From Symbiodinium natans (lineage: Eukaryota; Sar; Dinophyceae; Suessiales; Symbiodiniaceae): a stretch of 64,000 nucleotides of DNA. The stretch lies in assembly GCA_905221605.1 (NCBI GenBank), contig CAJNDS010001024.1:397501-461500 (forward strand). Reading direction: 5' to 3'. Below the pieces are notes generated by a model. That model saw only the letters and a list, made by a program, of their open reading frames with translations. It was not told where the DNA came from and did no database searches. Below, piece after piece: positions 35,387 through 46,301 of the stretch. The translations under genes and the position numbers were made by a program. Within the stretch, counting starts at the first letter, position 1, and every line of letters begins with the position of its first letter.

Positions 35387-38083
35387 CTGTTTAACAAAAC
35401 GAGAGTCGGAATGGGGGTCTTTAAACACATTGAACTGCACTTCGTAATCTCATTCGAGATGAGTCTTCCGGAGATTGGCGGTTCGGAGGGAACCCATTAT
35501 TTGTTGCGCAGGAGCATGGATCTTTTTTTATTGGGTTGAACCCTGAGCTTCAAACCCGCAGCTCATCTCCCGAAACCTTTCCCCCTAACCCCCGCCACAC
35601 CATCCTGTGCTTTGGTGTAGGCGGCTTCCTGCACGGGATGCTACACTGCTGGGGTGCCGAAAGACATAGCATCGGGCGTTAAGTCCGGCAAGCTTGGGGC
35701 ATCAGAGTGCAGTACCCGTTTGCCAACCACTCCGGCATTCCCGCCTTGAGCTGCTGCTGCACTGTGGGATCCTGCCTCAGGGCAAAAACAGATTAGTTTC
35801 GAGCGGCAGTTTGGATGGCGGATGAAGACATGACCCCGCCCAAAGGATCGCTGAGTCGCTGAAGACCGACCCTCAACCCATGTCATCGAAGCCTGAAAAC
35901 AACCGATGGTGCCAGAGAAAGAGTGGGTTTGGCAAGGGCAAGTTGCAGAGCCGCTTCTGCCACCTGCTGTGTGAAGCCGCCACCTGCCAACAGCCAAAGC
36001 TGCTAGAGTTGAGCCATGTCTATCCCCAAGCCAGGGCATGGCAATCTCACCAGGGAGCCTCCTCCATAGCCGGCGGATGTGGCAGGACCACCTTCCCACT
36101 TGAAGCTTCTGCGTGTCACTTGCCGATAATGACCCTCAAGACTTTAAAAGAGCACTTTGGGATGTAATGTACTGCACTTCAGGGAAGTGCCGGCTTGAGC
36201 TTGCAACAAGACAGCACACATGTCGCATTTGTCTGCCGAAGCGTGACTTTGTTCCACAATGCTCTCGGCTGGGACTTTTCCAGGCCTCCACCGAATCCTG
36301 CAGGAGGCGAGGAGGACTGGGCTCCTTGTCTTGCCAAGGGCGAGCGATGCTTGCAGCTAAAGGTGTCAGCCTTCCATGACCAAAGTTCGGTGAAGCCGCG
36401 AGGAGGGCAGGTCAAATTACTGCAGTAAACTGCACACTGCGACTGCTCATGTGGGTAGCTCAGGGTTGAAGGCCACGAGATGAAAATGTTGGTGGGGAAT
36501 CGCACTGCAGCTCGGGCGTGTTTCTGGTCTTGCGCCAAGTTTCCCCCAGATAAGTCCACTTTCGCCCCTGACGCAGGGGAGGGTCGAGGAACAAGCGAAA
36601 CATTCTCCATTCTCAATACACTTGCGTGTTCAAATAGCAAGTCCAGTTGTACGTCAGCACTGCGACTGCAATAAAAGCCAGCTCTACATCTGCGGTAGAG
36701 GATCTTCCGCCCTTGCTGCATACAGTTTGGACCTGCAGGAGCCTTCAAATTCATCGCAAGGCACACGGAGTGCGCACGTTGGCCCATACCCTGCCCCGCC
36801 TGACATGACGACTCGCTGCCACAGCCAAAATCAAGAAGACCAGGCACTACCGAGCCAGAAAGCTTACGGCAAGCAACATGTGTGTACATGTGTGTTAAAA
36901 GGTCGAACACTGCCCACGAAAAATGCAGGTACAACATCCATACACTGAGGCCTATGCGTAACTCCAGCAGACAAGATGCAAAAGTGCAACGGCGCCTTTT
37001 TGCTGCACCGTGCCCCGACGCGAGCGCGAGGGCGGAAAACTGCCCCCCCCCCCCCCCCCCCCCCCCGCCTCCCCAAACAGGTGAGGTCGCATCTTTCAAA
37101 GATGGAACCTCCCTGCACTAACTGATGCTCTTGAGCATTACATGTAGTCCAAGCCAAAGAGTCTCTTGCGAATCTGTTCGACGATAGGCATCTGGACGGC
37201 CATTACCTTGTGACATGACAGGGGCCCATTTGCGCTGGACCCATATGATTTGCCCTTGGACCCATGATGCAATAATTGTACAACAATACATCAACATGAT
37301 ATCACAAAGTCTGCAAAAATACTAAAAAATCATAACAATCTAAGAACATAACAAGATGATCACAGAAAAAACCGAATCAGCATTTGCCGAACGGCTGGCA
37401 CCTGGCGCGCCGCCGCCGGCGCGAACCCGCGGTAGAAGCCGCGAGGGCCCTCCTGGCAAAGTTTGTTACGTCTAGATACATATACATACACACACACACA
37501 TATTTATTTATATATATACATATACATATATATATATGTATACATATATGATATGTGCGTGTGTGCGTGTAAACTCTACAGATGTACGTATGTTATATTA
37601 CTACTGTTTGCTTTAAAATAAAAAAACACTCTTCCCTTTAAGGGTAATAAGGGGATTACTTATTTCCTTTTTGGGGTTCTTAAGCAAATAGTAGATTAGA
37701 GTTTTGGGGATTCTCTGGGTGCACTTCTCCTCCTGCATAGCTAGGGACAGGAGGAGCTTTGGGGTTTCGACGTCGGCGGCTGAATGAGGGCTGATTGGGT
37801 CTAGCGAAGTGCCTCCTTCAAACTGGACTAGAAGCTGCGCGGGGGGCTCGTGCCATGCCAAGGCGAAATGTGTAAAGGTCCCTGTGAAGTTGTACGAGAC
37901 GAGTGATAGATGCTGACTCGAGAAACAGAGTGCATCAACAGCACTTGGCGTCCTCACGCAGTATGCAGGCGGCACAGTGTAGGGGATGCCGAAACACACC
38001 CTGCCCACACCTCAGACAGGAGCAAAGCTAGAGGCTTTTTGGCTTGCATTGTGGTCTCCTTGCTTCATCAGCTACACATGGAG
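35387..38083. other. Host stretch: G/C homopolymer and AT-rich island, no gene assigned
   Basis: A C homopolymer lies at about 37,045-37,066. From about 37,255 to 37,620 the sequence turns AT-rich with TATA/TACA repeats, like the island at 12.1 kb. A 306-codon minus-strand frame at 36,179-37,099 crosses the homopolymer and has no natural protein character. Confidence 0.4.
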
Positions 38084-41000
38084 CACAGAGAAGGCGACGA
38101 TGCCTGTGGTCCGGATTAGATCAAGCAAAACTCGAGCCGGAGATTGGTACGCCTCGCCTGCCCTGCGTGCGCAAATGGGACCACCACTCTTATGTTTCCA
38201 GCTGCATCCACACCCCCATGAGCTACTCCTCTGGCAGGGTCCACGGAAGTAGCAAACCCTTAATAACTGGTGCAAAAGGTCCGAGTGGCTGCACACGGGT
38301 CTTGACAACATCTGCAGGCATGCAGGCGATCTGGGCCACGAAACCTCGCTCCGTACGCTTTCTATACAACGGGAATCGCACTCCCAGAGTACTGGTCAGG
38401 CAATTCCGACGTGACCAGCACTGACAAGCAACAAAGCGCATAGCTCATCGAACCCCAGCATCAACTAAGAGGGCGTGGAGAGCAGCTCCTTCAAGCTCTG
38501 TACCTATCGAGCCTCCACCATGGACAGTATCATCTAGCATTACTTCGTGAGTTCTCGGATGTTCTTGGTCTTCGGGCCTGAGAGGCAGGAACTGGCCAGA
38601 TGCAGTTTCGGGCCATCTAGCCAGCCGGCGTGCACAGCCATCTGCTTGCACCTTGCTTGGGAATCCAGCTCTTAGAAGTATCTTCAAAAAGACACTGCGA
38701 TCAGAGGATGAAGTGCTCAAGCACCAAGAGAACAGATTCGAGGCTGCTACAGCTGTGGCTTCAAGGGTGCACAAAAACTCGCGCAGAAGCATCACACCCA
38801 CTGTGGACTCGTAGGAAGTGCGCCTGTAGGAGGGCCATGTCCACTCTGTGTGTGTCAGCAATCCCCTGCCTCCCAAGTCAAAGTTCTGGCTCCAAGGCAC
38901 TGGTCATACGTAGTCAGCTGCGCACTCGACAGCAGCGATGCGCGAGCCACATTGGCCGAGACGCCACGCCAGAGGCCTCCGAGACCTGCGAAGCTCGGAG
39001 CTAGGTTTGGGTTTTTCTCCACGCTGCCCTCTGAAAGCAGGGTACAGCAACGCATTCGCCGGGGCATTTTCCAGATTTTGGGCCCCTCATCAGGCTCCTT
39101 TTCAGAAGGAGCCCTGGTCAAGAAGATAGACGAACGCAAAGGGCCTCAAATAGGAACGACCCGCTCGTATGAGGCTAAAGTCTCGGCGAATCCCCTGCCT
39201 TCTTGCTGAAAGATGTCCACCTTGGACAGCAAGGCTCCCTCCCCACAAGAGTAGGAGTGAGGGCTACGAGGCTCAACAAACAGCATTGAGGCAAGACAGC
39301 AAGACCCGACCCCACGAGCAGGGCCCGTGACAAATGCTCAGGGACGTTCTAAGACCTCTCGACCATAAACCACTCCGAACCCAGGCCCTCAAGCCCTACA
39401 CACAACAACGTCGGCCACTTCAAGAACGTTACGTTCACGCAGAGTTCTCGGGATCTGCCCTGCTGAAGCCAACCAAGCTTCAAATGCTCGCGGGGTGTGG
39501 GCGTGGCGTGGAGGATGGCCAGCTCGGAGCCCGGTGGCGTACACCTGAGGCACTGCAGGGACCGGGAGGGTTTCGGGTGTCTGCTCTCGGATTTAGGGAT
39601 GGAAAGCTCTCACGCGCTCGGGCAAATCTGAAACCTGTGCCTGCAGCACAGCAGCCCATCACAAAAGAATCAACCACTCCATATCGTCGTGCTGCCCTGG
39701 GCAAAAACGCATTCTGTCCCAGGACCTTTGGACCCTTGGATTGCCGAAACTTACAAGGCACCAAGTGAGTAAGAGCTTTTGCATGACTACGCCGAGCCGA
39801 AGAAGTTCCTGTGGTTGGCAGATACAGTTGCTTTGATCTCGGCACACCGGCAGGGCGAGGCTTCAAAGGCTTTTGCTTCTGCTGACCGGTGCGATCCAAG
39901 GGCCCCGTTCCGGAGAAGCCCCGCTTCGCCCTGAGACATCAGGTCTGGCTCAAGCTTCCATCAGTGGCACGTCTAAGATGTAGCAAAACATCGGATGCCC
40001 AAGAACCCCTGTACTCTGCATTGCTGTGTAACTGGACTGCACGTGACAGCAAGAAGTACAGGCGAAGGAACATGACCAGACTTGTCATAGAGGTCTCTTT
40101 CTTGAAGTGGGTCCCAGAACATGAGCAGCTATGGCACGTCGCCGCTTTCTGATCTGAGCTCCACTTCATGACATCACTGTGAAAGAAACCTCAATTTTCT
40201 ACCATATGCTAAGGAAAAGACCACACCCCCAACCCTCAAGCCTCTTCCTTCTGTTTCCTTACATCGCACGCGCCTGAAGGCGCACGCGGATCAAATCGAC
40301 GGGGTTCGCAATTGCGGCCCCAAGGCTGCCGGTAGTTGCCCCTCAGGTTGAAGGACTGCGCGTGGAACGTTTCGTTTCTTAATCTCTGTTGGGGCGGGGC
40401 AGGCTCCGGGGTGCTTGAAAGTTGACTCCCCCCATCCCCAGCCATATTGTAAAAGAAAACATGCGCGCCAAGGTGCCGGAGCAAATTTTGACGGCAAGGT
40501 TGTCATCCCCAAGTCCAGCCGATTGGTACAAGCGCCTGGCAGAGAGGATGCTTTCTCAAAGGGCAGAGCATAGCAGAGCCCTACTTCTCTTTCTCTGCGC
40601 ATCACTGGCTGCGTTCGGGGCGCTTGATGCTCGGATAGAGCCCAAGGCGAAGGCCTGTTTGCGTGAAGGCCCTCCTGAGCCACTGCCAGAGCTCCAGGCC
40701 ACGCAAAACTCTCAGAAAAGAACACGGGAAAAAACTTAGGAGCCTGCCTTACTAAGGTGGGCGCATTGTGGTGGAGCACAGATTGGCGTAGATTCTATAC
40801 TCATCCGGCTACTCCCGAGCACCGCTGTATGCCCTCGTCTGCCCAAGCGTCATCCACGTGGCCACGAGTCCAGGAAGCCATAGGCCCAGCCTTCATGTCG
40901 ACATGACGGAACATGACGGGGCATGATCGGCCCTAGCCCTGAGGCTGTGGATAAAGGGCTCTCGTGTTGCCAAGGCCGCATTCCACGTGGCATGAATTTG

Positions 41001-41345
41001 CGATCACGGGCGCAACTTCTGTTGAGGGAAGCCCCTTGCTGGGCCCGCAATTGCCTGAGAATCAACTTCTCTACGCAGACCAGGAGCAAGCCCTCCTCTT
41101 GGAAGATGCGCAGCGCGCATTGGCGAAGGTCGCGGTAAAGCACTTTGTCCTTGTCCACCTCCACTCCGAGGAACAATTATTGAGGTTCACATGGCTCATC
41201 ACATCAACATATCACGTAGGCTCAATGCGCCCCATGTTATATATCCAACAAACAATGCAGTTTACAGTATGTCCGCCCATCGGACTTCTCTCTGTGCCGC
41301 CTGCAACCTCACAGTAATCATGGCCAGAGGGTTGAAAATGGTGTC
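38084..41345 (-). CDS. Mitochondrial carrier family (SLC25) protein, at least six exons
   Basis: Carriers of this family exchange metabolites across the inner mitochondrial membrane; six helices arise from three repeats, each with PX[DE]XX[KR]X[RK]. Repeat 1: exon 41,345-41,301 (DTIFNPLAMITVRLQ) joins in phase with 41,158-41,092 (VDKDKVLYRDLRQCALRIFQ, then EEG). Repeat 2: exon 40,341-40,274 (GATTGSLGAAIANPVDLIRV, then RLQ) and exon 38,985-38,901 (LGGLWRGVSANVARASLLSS, then AQLTTYDQ). Repeat 3: exon near 38,344-38,297 (GFVAQIACMPADVVKTR) and a piece near 38,157-38,084 (AYQSPARVLLDLIRTTGIVA). Donors of the first three exons are GC. Sequence style resembles dicarboxylate/oxoglutarate/uncoupling carriers; the substrate cannot be named. 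Repeat 1 lacks the acidic residue of its signature. N-terminus, end and the even helix of repeat 1 were not found. Confidence 0.7.
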
Positions 41346-41384
41346 CTGCTCCAAGGGCACGAAGGGAGGGAGGGAGAAGAGATA
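41346..41384. other. Presumed intron or 5' flank of the carrier gene
   Basis: Short stretch between the first recognised carrier exon and the GA repeat. Earlier exons (start codon, first helix) may lie upstream beyond the repeat, for example near 41,520-41,640. Confidence 0.25.
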
Positions 41385-41455
41385 TAGAGAGAGAGAGAGA
41401 GAGAGGGAGAGAGAGGGAGAAGGAGAGGGAGAGTGAAGGGGAGAGAGAGAGAGAG
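41385..41455. repeat. GA microsatellite
   Basis: (GA)n with GGGA interruptions, just upstream of the first recognised carrier exon on the minus strand. Confidence 0.85.
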
Positions 41456-41699
41456 AGGAAGAAGGGCCCCTGATAAGTCCAGACGTTCTCGAGTTCTCGG
41501 GCCAAGCCACGGCCCCTTCAATCCGCGAACATTGACTTTCTGCTGAGAACTCTCTCTCACACGCGGCTCCGTCACTGCAGCGCCCAGCCCTGCAGCAGCT
41601 ACATCGCCCAAGAAAGCCATGGCTAAGGCGGGCAAGACTCAGCTCTCAGCCGCTGTAGACGCCGGATGGGTGGTGGGCTCATAAAGGCATGTCGCAAGC

Positions 41700-42000
41700 C
41701 TGCGTTCCGTCACGCTCTACCGCTGCCTTCCACGGACGTCTCAAGGTAATTGAGGTACACAGGATGCTCAAGAAGGATGCTGAAGAAGGCTGTGTGGGTT
41801 TTCAGCATCCTTTGGCTTTGGCGTGCTATTGCTGAGAAACAGCTAGGCAGACGCATTCTCAAGATTCGCCGAAACCCGATGACACGATGGGTGACACCAC
41901 TGCAAATTCCAAGCACAAGTTGCGAATCATGTCGTCAACCGTTTTGGGCCCCCGTTGTGAAGAATCTGGGCTTGTAGCTGGTGGCCAGGTGCTGCAACGC
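41700..42000 (-). CDS. Weak candidate exons of unknown gene
   Basis: Minus-strand pieces TVDDMIRNLCLEFAV (about 41,900-41,945) and TAFFSILLEHPVYLNYLETS (about 41,730-41,790) have natural composition and could be helical exons. They may continue the helical series upstream (42.2-44.7 kb) or start another gene. No splice proof. Confidence 0.2.
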
Positions 42001-42204
42001 ATGCAGCCCAGAAACAAAAGAGCCTCTTTCTCAACCCTTCCCGCCCACACCTCTGGAAGCATCTGTGCGACCCCGCATGTTTCCGTTTTCCACTGTACAG
42101 GTGAACGCACAGACATCATTGAAACATTTTGAAACTCGGATATCCAGATGTGATGTCAGGAAAGGCGCTGGCTGCTCCGTGAGGAGCATGTTGCTGTGCA
42201 CGAC

Positions 42205-42405
42205 CTAGTTCCACTCCTCGATGAATAAGTCAATGGCGCGGTCGACTCCTTCCTTCTCAATGTCGTCGCGTAGCTTCTCCAAGGTCTGCGCCAGCCCTTC
42301 GTCAATCTCCTCGTTGTGGTCAGATGCAGAGCTCCCTCTCGTGGCCACTGGCTGCGAGAGTCCGCGGAGGACATCGACAAACTGCGGGAAAGCCGCAGCT
42401 GACAT
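42205..42405 (-). CDS. Candidate terminal exon, acidic helical protein
   Basis: The frame reads AAFPQFVDVLRGLSQPVATR, then an acidic linker, then GLAQTLEKLRDDIEKEGVDR and AIDLFIEEWN before a TAG at 42,205. Long amphipathic helices and a clean stop suggest the end of a coding region. A second piece upstream at about 42,590-42,710 (AVLDRLDQVEMLEGGKQLLD, QIEKFPQSKQCLLQLIAA) is similar in style. These could be the C-terminal helical part of the caspase-like gene upstream or a separate gene. Family not recognised. Confidence 0.35.
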   Translation of the reverse strand: MSAAAFPQFVDVLRGLSQPVATRGSSASDHNEEIDEGLAQTLEKLRDDIEKEGVDRAIDLFIEEWN

Positions 42406-42859
42406 GAAGCGTGCTACCTCATTTCTAAAGCTGCATTTGCCCTGGGCTTACGTGGCCTTCCTTGTCGAGAGAAACTGGCAGGCTAGACGAGTCAAGAAGG
42501 GAATGAGAGTGGATGCCAACTCTAACCAACCCTCCAATGAGGAGAAAAACCTCTAAAAAACTGAAGGAAGACATCCAAAAAATCCAAGGTGCTGCTATGA
42601 GCTGCAGCAAGCACTGCTTTGACTGCGGAAACTTTTCGATCTGGTCGAGTAATTGCTTGCCGCCTTCAAGCATTTCGACCTGGTCCAGACGGTCCAGCAC
42701 CGCCTTTTCACCCCCAACCTCCGCCACTGCAGTACTACCTTGTGTCCAGATGAGTTCGGGCTTAGGGCGGAAGTGCCAGGCAGCCCTAGCTCAGATGCTT
42801 ACACATGGGTGTGGCAGCTGCAGGGCGACGTCACGCCGAAACAACAGCTAGCCTAGTGG

Positions 42860-43085
42860 AAATGCAGTGTGTTCAGCCGGGGTTGTTGGGTCTAATACTG
42901 GGGGAAACATGGGAAACCATCCTGTTATGGCTTCTCGGCCCAAGAAGCTGCCGGAAGGTATCGACGTGGATGTGCGGTACCTGTTCGATGGCTCTGTGAT
43001 CCAAGGCAGCACTACGCAGGACGTCTTGTGCTTCCAAGGTCGAGGCGCAAGAGATCAAACGAAACACCCCGGGAAAAGTCCCTAA
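42860..43085 (+). CDS. Ambiguous coding segment, strand uncertain
   Basis: On the plus strand a frame reads PKKLPEGIDVDVRYLFDGSV, continuing IQGSTTQDVLCFQG, with G/C-ending codons. The minus strand of the same bases also reads well (TLEAQDVLRSAALDHRAIEQ, VPHIHVDTFRQLL). One of the two may be a real exon; the neighbouring recognised genes are all minus. Confidence 0.25.
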
Positions 43086-44499
43086 ATACCCGCACCCGAA
43101 CAGCTTTTGCAGAGGTTTCCTAGCACGGCAGAGTGCAAGTCGCTGCTGAGCAGTCTCTCCCCTCCCCCACTTCTGAAAACTACACGTCCGTTCCAGTTGA
43201 TTGTAAACACAATAGGAAAAAGCGCCGCACACTCATTGTTTAAACTGGTAATCTCGTTGCAGATAAGATGCCCTTGATCGCCTAGCTCTCCGGTCGTCCG
43301 GGCCATCGTGCCCGCTGGAAGCTCCGCCGAATGATGGGCCTTGGCGCGCTGTGGGGTTCTCCGTGCCGGAAAGTCGGCTTAGATTGCATGGGATGCTTTG
43401 GGAGCACTTGGCAAACATCTATTCCATGATGCTCCCAGCAAAGCGCAGGCTGATGGTCCCCAAAGCTTAAGTTTTGGGGTCCCCGCAACAAAACACGACC
43501 CCCCAATCCCCCGCCCCCTCTTCTGCATCTTCTTCAAGGGTCTGTCAGCGCCGTCCAATCTTGGCCTGCCTGCCTGGATCCTCCAAAACCAGACCTCTCA
43601 AGAATCAAAATTGCAAATCCGAGGGCGACGTCGCGAAGCCTGTTTTTATCAAGATGCACTCAGCCCCCTCGCCAAACCCTAAGCGCAACATTCAACGGAG
43701 TCACAGACTTGGTTGAAGCTTCAACTGAGCACTTGTCGCCGGCGAGGATTTCCTTCAGAGCGCTCTCATTGCTTGCTCAGACACCAGCCTCAAACATGTG
43801 CGGGTTTATTGGGGTCCTCTTAGGGTTCCCCAATTTTAGCAAACCCCATATGCCACACCCGACACTACACTGTGTGAAGCTTATCAGTCTCGAGCGCGAT
43901 GCTCCAGGCTCCATCTCATAACGGCTCAAGGACAAACCACACATAGGCCCCATGCAGTGCCACGCAACTCCACACCCGCAGTGGCGTCCCAGGCGTCTCA
44001 GGTGTCCTAGTCCCACTCTGTGCATTCCGCGCCTCCCAGAGGTGGATCTCCAGGTCTCGTGGGCCTTGGCATCTGGATGCCTCGTCACCTGCACATCCGT
44101 TGATTCGAGGCTTTGAGCCTTATACAGCCTGGCTTCATGGAAGATTGTTGCACATAGAAAAAGGCAGATCAGATTCCGAGCCAGGATTTTGTTCCGGGTT
44201 TGCCAGTGCCTGCGATGACCCAAGTACTCAAGCGAAAGATTGGCCTCGAAGGGCACGCAGGACAAGGTCACGTAGGTCTGGCTCTGCAGCCAGGGAGGAG
44301 ATCCTCAGCTGCGGTCATTTCGTGGCTCCCTGTCATAAACGACCCCTCTTATCTCTCGGGTACTACGGGTACCCCGCAAAAGGGCACGAAAAAGGGCACC
44401 ATGATTTAGAGACCCGACCATGTCATGTGGTGGTGGCAGTAGGGTCGACTACAGCATCAGTGGATGGATGCTGAGCCTTGTCGCCACAGCTGACCGCTC

Positions 44500-44681
44500 C
44501 GGCCGGTCAGCGGACGCATGTGCAGAATGACTGCAACGGTTGTCTGCTTGCATAAGGGCGTCACCAGCGCCAGGTCCATGAAGCTTGCAGTGTCGGCCCA
44601 CAGCAACCCTCCATCCATCTCCCGCTTCGAGAGATTGTGAAGGAGTCCTTTCAAGACTTTCAAGGTCACGAAATGCTCTGA
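44500..44681 (-). CDS. Candidate exon, helical-repeat-like
   Basis: The minus-strand frame after a possible CAG acceptor reads EHFVTLKVLKGLLHNLSKRE, then MDGGLLWADTASFMDLALVT, PLCKQTTVAVILHMRPLTG. The pattern of hydrophobic helices broken by polar turns resembles ARM/HEAT-type repeats. A similar fragment lies at about 45,410-45,480 (GLKALMAQPVLFEQVVVLKV). They are in the right direction and order to extend the caspase-like gene, but the junctions could not be traced. Confidence 0.35.
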
Positions 44682-46301
44682 TGGCCATGAATAGCAGTGC
44701 TGCAAGCCCTCTCCAACCCGCATACTTCAGGCTTCATAGCTGCGATTCAACTCGCACCTTCTTACTCTGTACCTGTGACAGGCGCCGGTGAGCAACCCAG
44801 CAAAACAAGATAAAACAAGTACGTATAACTCCAGTCTTCAGAACCCAAGCGCCTGTGAGCTCCGCATCCAACTCCTTAAACGCTGAGCTCTGCTTCCAAA
44901 ATGGCCACGTGGGCTCGGCAACGACTTGCAGGTCCGAAGTGCCCCTGCGCCCGGGAGCGGACTGCTGCTTGTTCAGTTTTGGGGTGCTATTCCTTGCCTC
45001 CCCATTGCTGAACTGCCTTTCACTTGGCAGACAGCCAAGGTTTCTGCTTTCGGCTTGGGTCAGTCTTCTTTAGCGAATGATGCTCACACAAGCGTATCCC
45101 AAACCGGAGGTCTCACACCTACTGGCACGCGAAACACGTTGCCACAGGCCTTAGCCATTCGCCATCCTCCATCTCTCCTTCCCTGCAAACAATGCGGAGG
45201 CGAAAGTCGGATGAAGCACTGCCCGACTCAAAGTTGCCTTCATCGATCCACTTCCTGAGCTCTGTGGAAGATAAGGGGCCCCCGAAGTTGCGAACTCTTG
45301 CAAGCGGCCAAAGTCAGCGTGAATGGGACATGGGACAGTCGCTCAAAAGCATTCAAGAACAAGAAGAGGATCTGGGCATACAAGAAGAGGCAAAAAGCTG
45401 CAAAACTTTTAAGACCACCACCTGCTCAAATAGGACAGGTTGCGCCATCAAAGCTTTGAGCCCGCGTACCTGTGCATGCTCAAAGCAGCATCCCGAGAGA
45501 GTGTCGGCAGTGGAGGCTTGACTTTGGGATTTCGGGACGACTTATTCAGCCACACTGCGCCAACATGAGCACCCAGGACCTAGAAAATCGACGCAAAGCA
45601 GGCGCGTGGTTCTGCTTCCAAGGGACATTGAGCCAGCAAGAGTTCACAGGAGACTTCAGCCCAGAACGAATGCTCTCGACCATATCGACCTGACTGGTTG
45701 AGACGGCCGTAGAAAGAACACAAGCAGACTCTAACAAGCTTGATGCAATCACCTGCCCCAAGCAACTGACCCAATCTGAGCTCTAGAATTTCCCCATGCT
45801 TGCAACCCAGTGGCAAGGTTGTCAGCGCGAGGCAAGCTCGATTGGAAGACAGGCTTCCGTGCAAAGGCAAGAGAGGACTGCTCCTGGGAAATCAGGCGGG
45901 TGCTGTGAGGGTGACCCCTCCGCATCAGCCCGCCCCACTAGCTCTCTCAGGCTTGCAACAAACAGCGAGCATCCTCCTGTCACCTCAGCCTGTTGCATCA
46001 ACAGTATACTAGCAGGAGGAACAGCCGTACGAGTAGGCAACCAACATACTACCTGACGGTTTAAGGCATGTCCTGAGGCCCTCTTGACTTGACGCTGACA
46101 GAGTTGAGGGTTCGGCAGGGGGGAGGCCCTTGTATAGCTGAACAGATCAATAGCCCTAAGTAAGGTTTCACGCGAACTGCAGTCACATTGTGAGACTGCA
46201 GAAAGGGTCAGAGGTATATGGTGTACTGTTAATCAATCACACTTAGCCAGGCTTTGGGTTTCAGGGTAGCGAAGCGAAAGAAGCCAGCAAAGAGCACTCA
46301 C

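Noticed and set aside
36179-37099. 306-codon minus-strand frame
   Set aside because: It crosses a G homopolymer, has no domain, no helix or strand pattern typical of a protein, and no splice or start support. Long chance frames are common in this GC-rich DNA.
40422-40739. 105-codon plus-strand frame with a hydrophobic segment
   Set aside because: It lies inside an intron of the minus-strand carrier gene and has no recognised feature; most likely chance.
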